This document shows, piece after piece, positions 47,118 through 56,476 of a DNA stretch of 64,000 nucleotides. A model generated the notes under the pieces. That model was not told the DNA's origin. It ran no database searches and was given only the letters and a program-made list of their open reading frames with translations. How positions within the stretch are numbered: the first letter of the stretch is position 1; every line of letters starts with the position of its first letter. This stretch comes from Paralteromonas sediminis (GTDB taxonomy: Bacteria; Pseudomonadota; Gammaproteobacteria; Enterobacterales; Alteromonadaceae): assembly GCF_003820355.1 (NCBI RefSeq), contig NZ_RPOK01000005.1, positions 124,001 through 188,000 on the forward strand, read 5' to 3'. The translations under genes were made by a program, and so were the position numbers.

Positions 47118-49952
47118 ATGAGGATGGTGCTACGCCGTTTAGTACATTTTTGTTGTCTGATTTGCCTTACTTCGATTTGGCACATGACCGCTTACGCCGA
47201 AAATAGTCCGGTAATCATTGATGATGGATTTTTCAATAAAACGATTACCAACAACGCTATTAGGGTATATGCCAGTAAGACTCTGCCTCTGTCATCTGTG
47301 CAGGAGCATATCGACCAGTGGTTGCCCATAGTGCCATTATCTCCCATACCCCAAAATGGCAAAGTGTGGGCAAAAACCACCGTTCTCCATAAAGGTGTCA
47401 ACTCCATTCAGTTGACAGCAGTTGCCTCCAATACCTTTGCAACAAAGCTGGAAGGCTTTGTTGTTGATGAACGGGGAAGTATTAAAAAAGCCTACAGTCA
47501 AAACAAGCGCGGTTCATTAGGTCATCAATTTAGTTTTACGCTCATGCCCGGTGAGCGCGTTGATATCTATATTGCTATCGAAGACGAGGGCCCTTCTTTT
47601 CTCCCGCTAAGCCTATGGCAAGCTGATGCGTTGTCTAAGATAACGGCGCAAACCTCGTTGTACAAAATGCTGTTCTCTGGCGCAATGGGCTGCCTTATCC
47701 TCTATTTTTTCCTTACCTACTTTGTACAACGAAATGTATGTCGTTACTGGTTTGCCCTGACTGTGTTTATGCTGCTGTTTTTTGTATTACAGAAACAGGG
47801 ATTAACACTACCCGTAATTGGCAATCTGCTAACGCAAACGACGCTCGTTTATCTTTTAGCAGCACTCGCGTTGCTGGCAGCCTCTAAAGTTACCCATTAC
47901 CACTTATTTAGGCTGCCAAAACGGCTCGACTGGATGAATTACGCAGTTGCCGCAATGGTCGTGTTGCCTTTGCTATTCACTTCCTCTTACGTGGCGTTAA
48001 TACTTTCCACACTTTTCGCCGGACTATGGTTGGCGCTGCAAATTGCCTACAGCTTTATTTACAACGATCGACGACTTGTTCTGCCATCCATACTTTATGG
48101 TATTGCCTGGTTAACTGGGCTGATAACGTACTTGCTGCACATTGGCTATTTTTTAACAGAGACACCGCATACCAGTCTCACTGTGGGCATCTCATTAATG
48201 GCAATACTCAGCGCAGCGATTATTGCCGGTATTGCCATAGAAACCAGTGAGCGCGGCATCAGGATCCGTGAATTTAGCCATCAGGAAAAGCGCATAGAGA
48301 ATTTACGGCAATTCTATGATTTATTCAGAAACTCGGCAGAGGGGCTTTACACCTCTACCAAAGATGGTCAGTTGCTCAGCGTTAATCCAGCTATGTGTCA
48401 GCTTTTTGGATATACCAATGAAGACACCATGCTAAAGCAGGTAAAAACGACGGAAGACTTCTATGCTCACCCTGAAGACCGTGTGCTGTTACTGGAAGAG
48501 CTTAATAAACATCAAAGCCTGTTAGGCAGAGAGATAAAAGGCAAAAAAAGGGATGGCAGCGAATTCTGGTTCTCATTATCCTGTCAGCGACATATTGAAG
48601 GTAAAAAAGAGTATCTGTATGGTTCTATCTTCGACATCACAGAGCGAAAACAGTCTAGTCTGAGTTTAGAATACCTTGCCACCCATGATTCATTAACTGG
48701 GGTTCTGAACCGGCGGGAGTTTGAGCGCATTCTGACCACTCTACTCGATAACTACAATCCGTCTATCCCAGCTTGCTTGCTTTACATCGATTTAGACAGA
48801 TTCAAATTAGTGAATGATTCCTGCGGTCACAGAGCAGGAGACGAACTCATCAAAAAAATAGCAACGTTAATCCATGAAACTGTGGGCGCAAAAGGAAAGG
48901 TTGCCAGACTCGGAGGCGATGAGTTTGCCGTCATCACGTCAGATGTTGATGAAGATGACGCCTATGTATGCGCTAACAAGCTGCTTAATGCGATACAAGA
49001 TTATAGATTCTTGTATGAAAATAAGATTTTTTCACTTGGTGCCAGTATCGGTTTCTTGCGTATTGATACACCTGATTATTTACCTGAACACCTCGTTTCC
49101 ATGGCGGATGCAGCCTGTTATATCGCGAAAGAAAAAGGACGAAATCAAATCCATAAATATTCACCAGACGATAAAAGCGTAAAGCGTTATGAAAGTGAAA
49201 TTAAGTGGATAAACAAAATCAACGACGCGCTCGAACATGATAATTTTGTGCTGTATTACCAGCAATATCAGGCTCTGCAGGCCAAAAAAGACGGTATTTA
49301 CATAGAAGTTCTCATTCGAATTAACGATGAAGGTAATATCATCGCCCCCGCATTGTTTCTGAATACAGCCGAGCGATATAGCCTGGCTAACAAAATAGAT
49401 CGCTGGGTCATTGAAAATACCCTAGCATGGCTAGGAAACAACCCGGACGTACTAGCAATACTGACACAGTGTAATATCAATCTCAGTGGACAATCTCTTG
49501 CTGATAAAGATTTGAAATTAGCGATTCTCAACGCCTTCGAACAGCATGGCGTGCCCTATAACAAGGTTTGTTTCGAAATAACAGAAACAACCGCGGTTGT
49601 GCGGTTAGAAGAAACGCTCGACTTTATAAAAACGTTTAAAGGCCTCGGATGTAAATTTGCATTGGATGATTTTGGTAGTGGCTTTTCTTCCTATGCCTAT
49701 TTAAAAAACTTGCCTGTAGATTGTGTGAAAATAGATGGCAGCTTTATTCGCGAGTTGCTGCTATATCCTGTCAATCAAGCCATGGTGTCCTCTATAAACG
49801 ACATCGCTAAAGCGATGAATATGGAAACTGTAGCCGAATTTGTTGAAGATGAAGCCACTTTGATTCAGCTTGGCAAAATCGGCATTGACTTTGCGCAGGG
49901 TTACCTTGTGTCAACACCACAACCTCTCGATATGCTAGCGAATAACAATTAA
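47118..49952 (+). CDS. Membrane 7TMR-DISM/PAS/GGDEF/EAL c-di-GMP protein
   Basis: This 944-residue sensor has a signal peptide (ending TAYA), a periplasmic beta-rich domain (about 30-180), seven membrane segments of 7TMR-DISM type (about 183-375), a PAS domain (about 395-510), a GGDEF domain with intact GGDEF (599-603) and an EAL domain to the end. The EAL signature reads EVLIRI, but DDFGSG, EITET, NINLSGQ and VKIDGSFI are kept, so phosphodiesterase activity is possible; no RxxD I-site is seen. I start at the ATG at 47118 because AAGGA lies upstream and it gives a clean signal peptide, rather than 17 codons earlier. No obvious target lies next to it. Confidence 0.9.
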   Translation: MRMVLRRLVHFCCLICLTSIWHMTAYAENSPVIIDDGFFNKTITNNAIRVYASKTLPLSSVQEHIDQWLPIVPLSPIPQNGKVWAKTTVLHKGVNSIQLTAVASNTFATKLEGFVVDERGSIKKAYSQNKRGSLGHQFSFTLMPGERVDIYIAIEDEGPSFLPLSLWQADALSKITAQTSLYKMLFSGAMGCLILYFFLTYFVQRNVCRYWFALTVFMLLFFVLQKQGLTLPVIGNLLTQTTLVYLLAALALLAASKVTHYHLFRLPKRLDWMNYAVAAMVVLPLLFTSSYVALILSTLFAGLWLALQIAYSFIYNDRRLVLPSILYGIAWLTGLITYLLHIGYFLTETPHTSLTVGISLMAILSAAIIAGIAIETSERGIRIREFSHQEKRIENLRQFYDLFRNSAEGLYTSTKDGQLLSVNPAMCQLFGYTNEDTMLKQVKTTEDFYAHPEDRVLLLEELNKHQSLLGREIKGKKRDGSEFWFSLSCQRHIEGKKEYLYGSIFDITERKQSSLSLEYLATHDSLTGVLNRREFERILTTLLDNYNPSIPACLLYIDLDRFKLVNDSCGHRAGDELIKKIATLIHETVGAKGKVARLGGDEFAVITSDVDEDDAYVCANKLLNAIQDYRFLYENKIFSLGASIGFLRIDTPDYLPEHLVSMADAACYIAKEKGRNQIHKYSPDDKSVKRYESEIKWINKINDALEHDNFVLYYQQYQALQAKKDGIYIEVLIRINDEGNIIAPALFLNTAERYSLANKIDRWVIENTLAWLGNNPDVLAILTQCNINLSGQSLADKDLKLAILNAFEQHGVPYNKVCFEITETTAVVRLEETLDFIKTFKGLGCKFALDDFGSGFSSYAYLKNLPVDCVKIDGSFIRELLLYPVNQAMVSSINDIAKAMNMETVAEFVEDEATLIQLGKIGIDFAQGYLVSTPQPLDMLANNN

Positions 49953-50032
49953 AAACTGTGTAGAGGCTTGCATTTTACGTTGATAACCCCATTGTTATGG
50001 CCCAAATAGCCGTAAAGATATAAACTACCCTT

Positions 50033-50644
50033 ATGCAAAACGCATACGAATATGTCAGCTCAGCCAAACTCCCTACGCGATTTGGTGAATTCAGAATCCA
50101 TGGTTTCGTTGAAGCCAGTGGCCAGGAGCATGTTGCCCTGACGTATGGCGCCTGGTCTGAAGATGACACTGTATCTATACGTATCCATTCAGAGTGTTTA
50201 ACCGGCGACGCTCTCTTTAGCACGCGATGTGATTGTGGCTTTCAATTAGAGCGCGCGCTGCAAAATATGGTTAAGCAAGGCTCAGGCGTACTCTTATACT
50301 TACGGCAGGAAGGGCGAGGCATTGGCCTGCTAAACAAAATCCGCGCCTATGAACTTCAGGACGCCGGCATGGATACAGTAGAAGCCAATGAACACCTTGG
50401 TTTTGATGCCGACCTGCGCGATTACTCAATTTGTAAAACCATGCTTGATACGCTTAACGTTAAGCATGTGGAGCTGATGACCAATAACCCTAAAAAGTTA
50501 AAAGCACTGAAGAATATGGGTATTGACGTAGTAGCGCGTAAACCCATAGATCATGGCATTACCGACGACAACATTCGCTACATCACAACCAAAAGAGATA
50601 AATTGGGTCACGCTTTCGACCCACATCTGTTAAAGGGCGATTAA
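50033..50644 (+). CDS. ribA: RibA, GTP cyclohydrolase II
   Basis: RibA opens GTP to begin riboflavin synthesis. The 203-residue product has zinc cysteines in [17 protein letters not shown] (Cys54, 65, 67), the RQEGRGIGL loop (about 92-100), and the MTNNPKK motif near the C-terminal half. Length is typical of a monofunctional enzyme. It stands 80 bases after the GGDEF-EAL gene. No FMN riboswitch is visible upstream. Confidence 0.95.
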   Translation: MQNAYEYVSSAKLPTRFGEFRIHGFVEASGQEHVALTYGAWSEDDTVSIRIHSECLTGDALFSTRCDCGFQLERALQNMVKQGSGVLLYLRQEGRGIGLLNKIRAYELQDAGMDTVEANEHLGFDADLRDYSICKTMLDTLNVKHVELMTNNPKKLKALKNMGIDVVARKPIDHGITDDNIRYITTKRDKLGHAFDPHLLKGD

Positions 50645-50672
50645 GTCTTTATTCAGGCATGGTTAATTAAAA

Positions 50673-50708
50673 CCCTCCAATACTGTGTTTGAAACATGAC
50701 ATGGAGGG
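50673..50708 (+). promoter_or_regulatory. Hairpin masking the ribosome binding site of the His-rich gene
   Basis: CCCTCCA (50673-50679) is perfectly complementary to TGGAGGG (50702-50708), which contains the Shine-Dalgarno of the gene starting at 50715. The 22-base loop can pair further (TGTGTT with AACATG, two G-U pairs). In mRNA this would hide the ribosome site, as in an RNA thermometer or other riboregulator. No T-run follows, so it is not a ribA terminator. Confidence 0.5.
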
Positions 50709-50714
50709 AGCATT

Positions 50715-51161
50715 ATGCGCCTGATTACTTTTGCCTTTTTACTGATAGTGGGTTCAGCGTCTGCCCATCCGCATCACAACCCAAAACCCAACCGCTATTC
50801 CCATCATCAGGGCCTTGAGCACCAGATAATGATTGCCTATGCCTACCCTGGTCAATTAGAGGCAGCTATTAGATGGCGACTTCGACATCCTTATGCAGAT
50901 GTGAGCTTGCACTTACGGCATTTTCATCATCAGGGTTGGCATCCCAGTGTGATAGCCTTGTTGCATCACCCGCGATTTTTGGACGATTTATACCATAACC
51001 CTCGCTGGAGCCTGCATTACTGGGACAGGCCTTGGTACAAAAATCATCACAAAAGGTATTCTGGCCATCACAAGAAGCACCACAACCACTATAAACCGTG
51101 GAAAAAAAAGCGTCATAAACACAAAGAGAGGAAACGTGCTTATGTAAGGGAAAAATACTAA
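50715..51161 (+). CDS. Secreted histidine-rich protein of unknown function
   Basis: This 148-residue protein has a signal peptide (MRLITFAFLLIVGSASA) followed by a mature chain of about 131 residues with about 25 histidines, many in pairs (HPHH, HFHH, HHKKHHNH). Arg, Lys, Trp and Tyr are also frequent, and the last 40 residues are strongly basic (KKKRHKHKERKR). No cysteine is present. The His clusters suggest binding of Zn, Ni, Cu or haem in the periplasm, but I recognise no family. A strong ribosome site (GGAGGGAG) precedes the ATG but can be sequestered in a hairpin. A bidirectional terminator follows. Confidence 0.8.
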   Translation: MRLITFAFLLIVGSASAHPHHNPKPNRYSHHQGLEHQIMIAYAYPGQLEAAIRWRLRHPYADVSLHLRHFHHQGWHPSVIALLHHPRFLDDLYHNPRWSLHYWDRPWYKNHHKRYSGHHKKHHNHYKPWKKKRHKHKERKRAYVREKY

Positions 51162-51175
51162 CGCGAATAGTGATA

Positions 51176-51216
51176 AAAGGCCTTGTTTACTGTGTGGAAA
51201 ACAAGGCCTTTGTTTT
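51176..51216 (+). terminator. Strong terminator after the His-rich gene
   Basis: A perfect 13-bp stem (AAAGGCCTTGTTT and AAACAAGGCCTTT, 10-base loop) is followed by GTTTTG on the plus strand. It lies 14 bases after the His-rich gene and 30 bases after the acyl-CoA ligase stop on the opposite strand, so it may serve both. Confidence 0.8.
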
Positions 51217-51241
51217 GATGGTGTTATACATGAAGTAAGCG

Positions 51242-52813
51242 TTACTGATCTCTTAAACTTCTACGCAATATTTTGCCCACAGAAGACTTAGGTAATTGTT
51301 CAAGTATGACCACCTGCTCGGGGACTTTATAGCCAGTGAGCTGCTCACGACAAAACGATCTTAGCGCATCAGGGCTGATATCGTGTTTCACGGTTACATA
51401 AGCCCACACTGCTTCCTGGGTTTTGTCAGAAGGCTTCCCCACTACCGCCGCTTCCAAAACAGCGTCATGACTACAAAGCACTGATTCCACCTCATTAGGG
51501 TACACATTAAAGCCTGACACTATGATCATATCTTTGATGCGATCCACTATTTTATACTTGCCATCAGGCAGTTTGACTGCCACATCGCCCGTTCTAAAAT
51601 AACCGTCTTTGGTAAAGGCGTCTTTCGTCGCCTCTTCTCGCCCCCAGTATCCCAACATCACTTGGGGCCCTTTTGCGACCATTTCCCCTTCCTGCCCCTC
51701 CTCAACTGAATTCCCTTCAAGATCTCTAATATCAATTAGCGTGTCTTCCAGAGGCTTGCCAATAGTGCCAATTTCCTCATTACCAGGTTCATTAAAAGTC
51801 AAAACAGGACTGGTTTCCGACAACCCATACCCTTCGGTTATTGTGCACCCGGTCACCTTCTTCCAGAGCGAGGCAGCATCTTGCGTTAGCGCAGTGCCTC
51901 CTGAAGTGGTTAAACGCAAATGGCTAAAGTCTAAATCACGGAATGCTTGTTGGTTGCACAATCCGACGAACAACGTATTAATGCCAGCCATCCCAGTAAA
52001 GGGGATGTCTTTAATTGACTCGATAAACCCTGGAATATCTCTAGGGTTGGGAATAAGCACATTTAAATTCCCCAAACCAAACATTAACGTCATATTCACG
52101 GTAAACGCATAAATGTGGTACAGCGGAAGCGGTGAAATGAAGACCTCCTTGCCTACACGACACCCTGTTTTTATTCTGTCAGCCACTTGCACAACATTAC
52201 TGAGCACATTGTTATGGGATAAGCTAGCACCTTTAGACACCCCTGTTGTACCACCAGTATATTGGATAATTGCTACGTCATCTTTGTGCTGGTTAACCGG
52301 TGCCAACACACTCTCTTTTGGCTGAGTAGCCAGAATACTGTGCAGAAGTACTTGGTTGGACTCTTCTACGCGCTCAGGTTCAGAGAGAAGATCACCGGGG
52401 TCTACGACGACAACATGCTCTATCTGCGTATCCGCGATAAAGGAAGCAAGATCTGAAAGCTTGCTTCTCAGAAGAACTACCACCTTTGTTTGAGAGTCAA
52501 CGAACTGGTGCTGCATTTCTCGTGGCGTATACAAGGGATTCGTATTCACCAATACCATACCCGCTCTTAGTACACCGTAAGCAGTAATTGGATATTGGAT
52601 AATATTAGGTAGCTGCACAGCTACTCTGTCGCCTTGACTTAGCCCAGGCAATGTTTGCAACCAATTAGCAAACTGCCTGGAAGATATCTCCATCTCACTG
52701 AATGTCACCGTATGCTGGCCGCAGCGGTAAGCAGGCTTTTCACTGTGCTTTGCCATGGTCTGCTCAAAGAAATCGCCTAACAAGCTGCTAGTACAAACAG
52801 TCTCACTTTGCAT
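51242..52813 (-). CDS. Long-chain acyl-CoA ligase (FadD-like, AMP-binding)
   Basis: This 523-residue enzyme activates a carboxylic acid, probably a fatty acid, to its CoA thioester via an acyl-AMP. It carries the P-loop-like YTGGTTGVSKGA (about 184-195), the GYGLSETSP adenine motif (about 325) and the C-terminal hinge GYFRTGDVA, DRIKDMIIVSGFNVYP. Length is slightly under E. coli FadD. GAGGAG lies 6 bases before the ATG. It starts 14 bases after a TonB-dependent receptor on the same strand, so the receptor may import its substrate. Confidence 0.9.
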   Translation of the reverse strand: MQSETVCTSSLLGDFFEQTMAKHSEKPAYRCGQHTVTFSEMEISSRQFANWLQTLPGLSQGDRVAVQLPNIIQYPITAYGVLRAGMVLVNTNPLYTPREMQHQFVDSQTKVVVLLRSKLSDLASFIADTQIEHVVVVDPGDLLSEPERVEESNQVLLHSILATQPKESVLAPVNQHKDDVAIIQYTGGTTGVSKGASLSHNNVLSNVVQVADRIKTGCRVGKEVFISPLPLYHIYAFTVNMTLMFGLGNLNVLIPNPRDIPGFIESIKDIPFTGMAGINTLFVGLCNQQAFRDLDFSHLRLTTSGGTALTQDAASLWKKVTGCTITEGYGLSETSPVLTFNEPGNEEIGTIGKPLEDTLIDIRDLEGNSVEEGQEGEMVAKGPQVMLGYWGREEATKDAFTKDGYFRTGDVAVKLPDGKYKIVDRIKDMIIVSGFNVYPNEVESVLCSHDAVLEAAVVGKPSDKTQEAVWAYVTVKHDISPDALRSFCREQLTGYKVPEQVVILEQLPKSSVGKILRRSLRDQ

Positions 52814-52827
52814 GGTAATCTCCTCAG

Positions 52828-55227
52828 TTAAAACTCGAATTTGGCACGTAAAGACCAGGTTGACGGTGGCGCAATGAAGCCATAAATCGTATCAGCGCCG
52901 AAGGTTCCTGACAGCGGGGAGTTGCCCGCGTACATGATATAGTCTTCATCAGTGATATTGCGGCCAAGTATTTCAACGCTCCACGTGTCAAATTGCAGCG
53001 CTATGTTTGCATCCAGTCTACCTATCGCGTCTTCGTCAAAATTGGGATCGAGGTTTTGATGCACATTTTGGCCGCCCGTGTAGTTGTAGTTCACATTGAT
53101 GCGCAGGTCCATGCTGTCAGACAAGGTTATGTAGTAGTCTGCATTCAGGTTAGCAGTAATGGTTGGGGTGTATTGCCCTGACAACCCGGTGTAGTCGCAA
53201 AGTCCAGTAGCAGGGTTATAGCGAGCTGCTAAATCTGCATTTGCATCGAATTGCTGACGATAGAAGCAGTTGCCGTCTTTGTAATCAGTGAACTCCTGGT
53301 CAAGATAAGCAGCAGAATATGACAACGTAAAGTCTTCTGTTACCGCGAAGGAACCGTCTATTTCTATTCCTTGCATTTTTGATGTGGCGTTACCAACCAC
53401 AAAGCCAAGTGTACCGTCGAATTGGCTCACTTGTAGATCATCAAAATCAGTATAATAAATAGCCGCATTAAAGCGCGCCCGCCCATCCCAGAATGTACTC
53501 TTGTATCCCACTTCAAATGCCGATGCTTCCTCAGCATCAAACTCAAAAGACGACACAACATTGGCTCGGGCATCATAACCGCCTGATTTTGAACCCTTCG
53601 ACCAGCCGGCGTAATACATGACATCTTTAGATGCCTTATATTGGAAATTAATGCTTGGATCAAACGCCGTTTCAGAGCGAGAACCTGATAAGTTATGGCC
53701 CGTTGATTGCTCGGTTTCAATACCAAATAAACCCAACAACACCAGAGCAGAAAGCGGATTGGGCGCCACGTCGCGGGTATCAATGGTATACACGTTTAGC
53801 TGTCTGCTACCGTCTTTATCCTCTTTGCTCCATCGAGCACCCACCGACATATTAAGTTTGTCTGTTACTTCATACACCAGTTGGCCGAAAACACTGAATG
53901 AGTCCGTATCTTGAGTAAAGTCTCGGGCACCCGAGATACCAGATAGCGCTGCACCTTGAGCAGCACTCCCTGTTACTGCTGTTACTGCGGTAGGCAGTAC
54001 GGAAAGATTAGGTTGACCGACTTGGCCTACAGGAACACGAATGGCGTCATAAAAGTCCAGTTCACTGGTTTGATAAAAGAGTCCCGCCTGCCAGGCTACC
54101 TTTTGGTTTGGATCAGAGGCCACTCTGAACTCTTGGCTGAATTGGTCATACTTTTCTTCCATAGGCACAGTAAAGATGTTTGCGCCGATGTAGTCACAGT
54201 CACAAATGTCATTAAATTCATAATCGAGGGTTGCGGTTCTGGATTCAAACTCCAGGTCACCCACCATGCCCGTCACCTCCACAACAAAATTGTTCACTTC
54301 ATTGGTACTGGAATCGCCGTTGGCTTGTCTTGAGTAATCCAGATTTGTTTCTCGGATCGCTTCGGTCAGCCCAAAGCCAGCGCCAAGTGTCGCGCCAAAC
54401 GGATTACCTGGACTGCCTTCATCCTGAAGAATTTCAATATGACGACCATTGGTTTCGAAGTCATTTCGTTCATACTTGAAATTGATCGTCCAATCTTCGT
54501 TAACCAAATACTTCAGTTTTGCCCGCACCGTCTGGTCATCTCTGTTGGGTTCATCACGGTCTAACGTTGTATTTTCAATGTAACCATCTTCCTGATAATT
54601 TCTGATAGACAAGCGCCCGTACAGCTTGCCTTCAACCAGCGCGAGGTTAGCAACACCCTGAACCTCTTGAATACCATGCTCTCCCACTTGCAAGAAGAGT
54701 TTGCCTGTATTGTCCTCTTCCACTGCTGCTGTTGTGAAATTAAGCGCGCCACCGATGGCGTTTTTACCGAACAATATACTTTGCGGGCCTCGCAACACTT
54801 CGGCTCTTTCCATATCAAAAAAAGGCGCCCTTGTAAGCTGTTGCCTGGCATAAGAAACACCGTCGATAAACTGAACAACGGATTGTTCAAAGCCTTGGTT
54901 ATTGCCCGAGCCAACCCCGCGAATAAAGGTTTGCGTACTGAGTCCGGTTTCGGTCATAGAAAGGTTTGGAATATAGAGCTGCAAATCGTCAATTTTATCT
55001 ATTGACACTCGCTCTAACTGTTCACTCGACATTGCCTGAACAGAAATGGGTACATCCTGAATATTCTCTACGCGTCTTTGCGCAGTAACTTGTATCACCT
55101 CCAGTGCAATGGAGGGCTTTTCTTGATTGGTTTGGGCAGTTTCTTCTTGGCTCTCTTGTGCCAAAACAGAATTGCTCAGTGCGGAACAGATCGCCAAAGC
55201 GGTGAGCGTGAGTTTAGGGTTGTTCAT
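52828..55227 (-). CDS. TonB-dependent outer-membrane receptor
   Basis: This 799-residue receptor has a signal peptide (cleavage near VLA/QE), a TonB-box-like stretch (EVIQVTAQRR), a plug domain (about 55-165 with RGVGSG and RGPQSILFGKNAIGG) and a long beta-barrel ending in aromatic AKFEF. The C-terminal Phe is typical. Several barrel segments follow the pattern of receptors for hydrophobic or plant-type substrates, but the ligand is not predictable. It forms an operon with the acyl-CoA ligase 14 bases downstream and is divergent from an AraC regulator. Confidence 0.92.
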   Translation of the reverse strand: MNNPKLTLTALAICSALSNSVLAQESQEETAQTNQEKPSIALEVIQVTAQRRVENIQDVPISVQAMSSEQLERVSIDKIDDLQLYIPNLSMTETGLSTQTFIRGVGSGNNQGFEQSVVQFIDGVSYARQQLTRAPFFDMERAEVLRGPQSILFGKNAIGGALNFTTAAVEEDNTGKLFLQVGEHGIQEVQGVANLALVEGKLYGRLSIRNYQEDGYIENTTLDRDEPNRDDQTVRAKLKYLVNEDWTINFKYERNDFETNGRHIEILQDEGSPGNPFGATLGAGFGLTEAIRETNLDYSRQANGDSSTNEVNNFVVEVTGMVGDLEFESRTATLDYEFNDICDCDYIGANIFTVPMEEKYDQFSQEFRVASDPNQKVAWQAGLFYQTSELDFYDAIRVPVGQVGQPNLSVLPTAVTAVTGSAAQGAALSGISGARDFTQDTDSFSVFGQLVYEVTDKLNMSVGARWSKEDKDGSRQLNVYTIDTRDVAPNPLSALVLLGLFGIETEQSTGHNLSGSRSETAFDPSINFQYKASKDVMYYAGWSKGSKSGGYDARANVVSSFEFDAEEASAFEVGYKSTFWDGRARFNAAIYYTDFDDLQVSQFDGTLGFVVGNATSKMQGIEIDGSFAVTEDFTLSYSAAYLDQEFTDYKDGNCFYRQQFDANADLAARYNPATGLCDYTGLSGQYTPTITANLNADYYITLSDSMDLRINVNYNYTGGQNVHQNLDPNFDEDAIGRLDANIALQFDTWSVEILGRNITDEDYIMYAGNSPLSGTFGADTIYGFIAPPSTWSLRAKFEF

Positions 55228-55303
55228 GAGTGTCTCACTTATTATTTTGCTAATGATTTGTTAATAGCGTAATAAATTCGTAAATTTTTATTATATCCTT
55301 GCT

Positions 55304-55330
55304 GGACATTTACCCTGTCATTAGCGGACA
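55304..55330. promoter_or_regulatory. Candidate AraC-type operator repeats
   Basis: Two GGACA elements (55304-55308 and 55326-55330) lie 22 bases apart in the receptor-regulator gap, about two helical turns, the spacing of AraC half-sites. A TGTC (55316-55319) between them forms a partial dyad with the first. Similarity between the repeats outside GGACA is weak. Confidence 0.25.
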
Positions 55331-55352
55331 ATGTGGCAGCAGGAGGGGTAAA

Positions 55353-56396
55353 GTGGGAGTAAAAATGGACATAGCAGCGAAAAAATGTGAGCCGGCCATT
55401 GTAAGTTCACAAAAACTCATTTTTATCGCTGAATCGATGCGAGAGCTAAACATCGATCTATCCACCGTATTTCCAAAGACTCATCTGGAAAACCAGCGCC
55501 TTGTCGCTATGGAAGAAAGGGTTCCGTTTTCATTGGTAAAGGAGGTGTTTGAAAAATTAGCACAATTGCCAATTGAGAACCTTGCGATCACACTGGGAAG
55601 TATGATCCGCGTTAAATACTACGGTTTGTTTGGGTGTGTGCTACTGTGTAAAGAGGACTTGAGGTCAGCAATGGAGTTTGCCATTGGCTATCACGATATC
55701 GTCACTCGCACCACCGAATTGTCATTTGCTCCCGCTAAAGATGGCTACTACAAATTTTGCTGTCACAGCGTTTTTGACCAACCTCTCCTCCAACACTTCA
55801 ACCTAGAATTTCATGCGGCGGTAAACCTCAGCCTGATTCGGGATGTGGTCGACAACCGGCAATTTTCACCTTGTGAAGTGCACATGAGTGTGCCAAAACC
55901 CGCTAACCCTGCTTTTTACGAAGCCTACTTTGGTTGCCCGGTGAGGTTTGAGCAGGCCGAAGACTTTTTACTTTTTTCTCATGAAAAAGTAGCGACCAAG
56001 TTGCCCCAAAACAATCCCCTTGTGGTACCGATTTTGTTAAAAGACTGCGAACAACAAATACGAGATTACCTCTCAGAAAATGACTTTTTATTTACAGTGT
56101 ATAAATGGGTATCAGAAAACATTCATCGCGATGCGACATTAGAGATGCTAGCGAAAACGCTTTGCACCACAGAGAGAACACTGCGTCGTAAACTCGCCGA
56201 ATACAACGTCACCTTCAGTGAGATTTCTACCAACATCAAACAGAAACTGGCCAAACAATATCTCACTGAAACTCAGTTAACCGTCGATGATATTGGTGCC
56301 GCAATAGGCTTTACCGATCCAGCGAACTTTCGACGGGCATTTAAACGATGGTCAGGCATGCAGCCATCGCAATTTCGCAAGTTGAGTGGCGAGTGA
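55353..56396 (+). CDS. AraC-family transcription regulator
   Basis: This 347-residue regulator has a large N-terminal ligand domain (about 25-230) of the Arabinose_bd/OruR type and a C-terminal double HTH (about 245-345) with CTTERTLRRKL and the signature GFTDPANFRRAFKRWSG. I prefer the GTG at 55353 because a perfect AGGAGG ends 6 bases before it; an ATG at 55365 with GGGAG is a good alternative, and the frame is open further upstream. It is divergent from the TonB receptor/acyl-CoA ligase operon, which it probably controls in response to the imported compound. Confidence 0.88.
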   Translation: MGVKMDIAAKKCEPAIVSSQKLIFIAESMRELNIDLSTVFPKTHLENQRLVAMEERVPFSLVKEVFEKLAQLPIENLAITLGSMIRVKYYGLFGCVLLCKEDLRSAMEFAIGYHDIVTRTTELSFAPAKDGYYKFCCHSVFDQPLLQHFNLEFHAAVNLSLIRDVVDNRQFSPCEVHMSVPKPANPAFYEAYFGCPVRFEQAEDFLLFSHEKVATKLPQNNPLVVPILLKDCEQQIRDYLSENDFLFTVYKWVSENIHRDATLEMLAKTLCTTERTLRRKLAEYNVTFSEISTNIKQKLAKQYLTETQLTVDDIGAAIGFTDPANFRRAFKRWSGMQPSQFRKLSGE

Positions 56397-56476
56397 AGCG
56401 AACAAATCATTGATAACGCATAGCAATTGAAAAACTCTTTACTACATTTAAAGAAGATACCACCTAGGGTCTTCTT

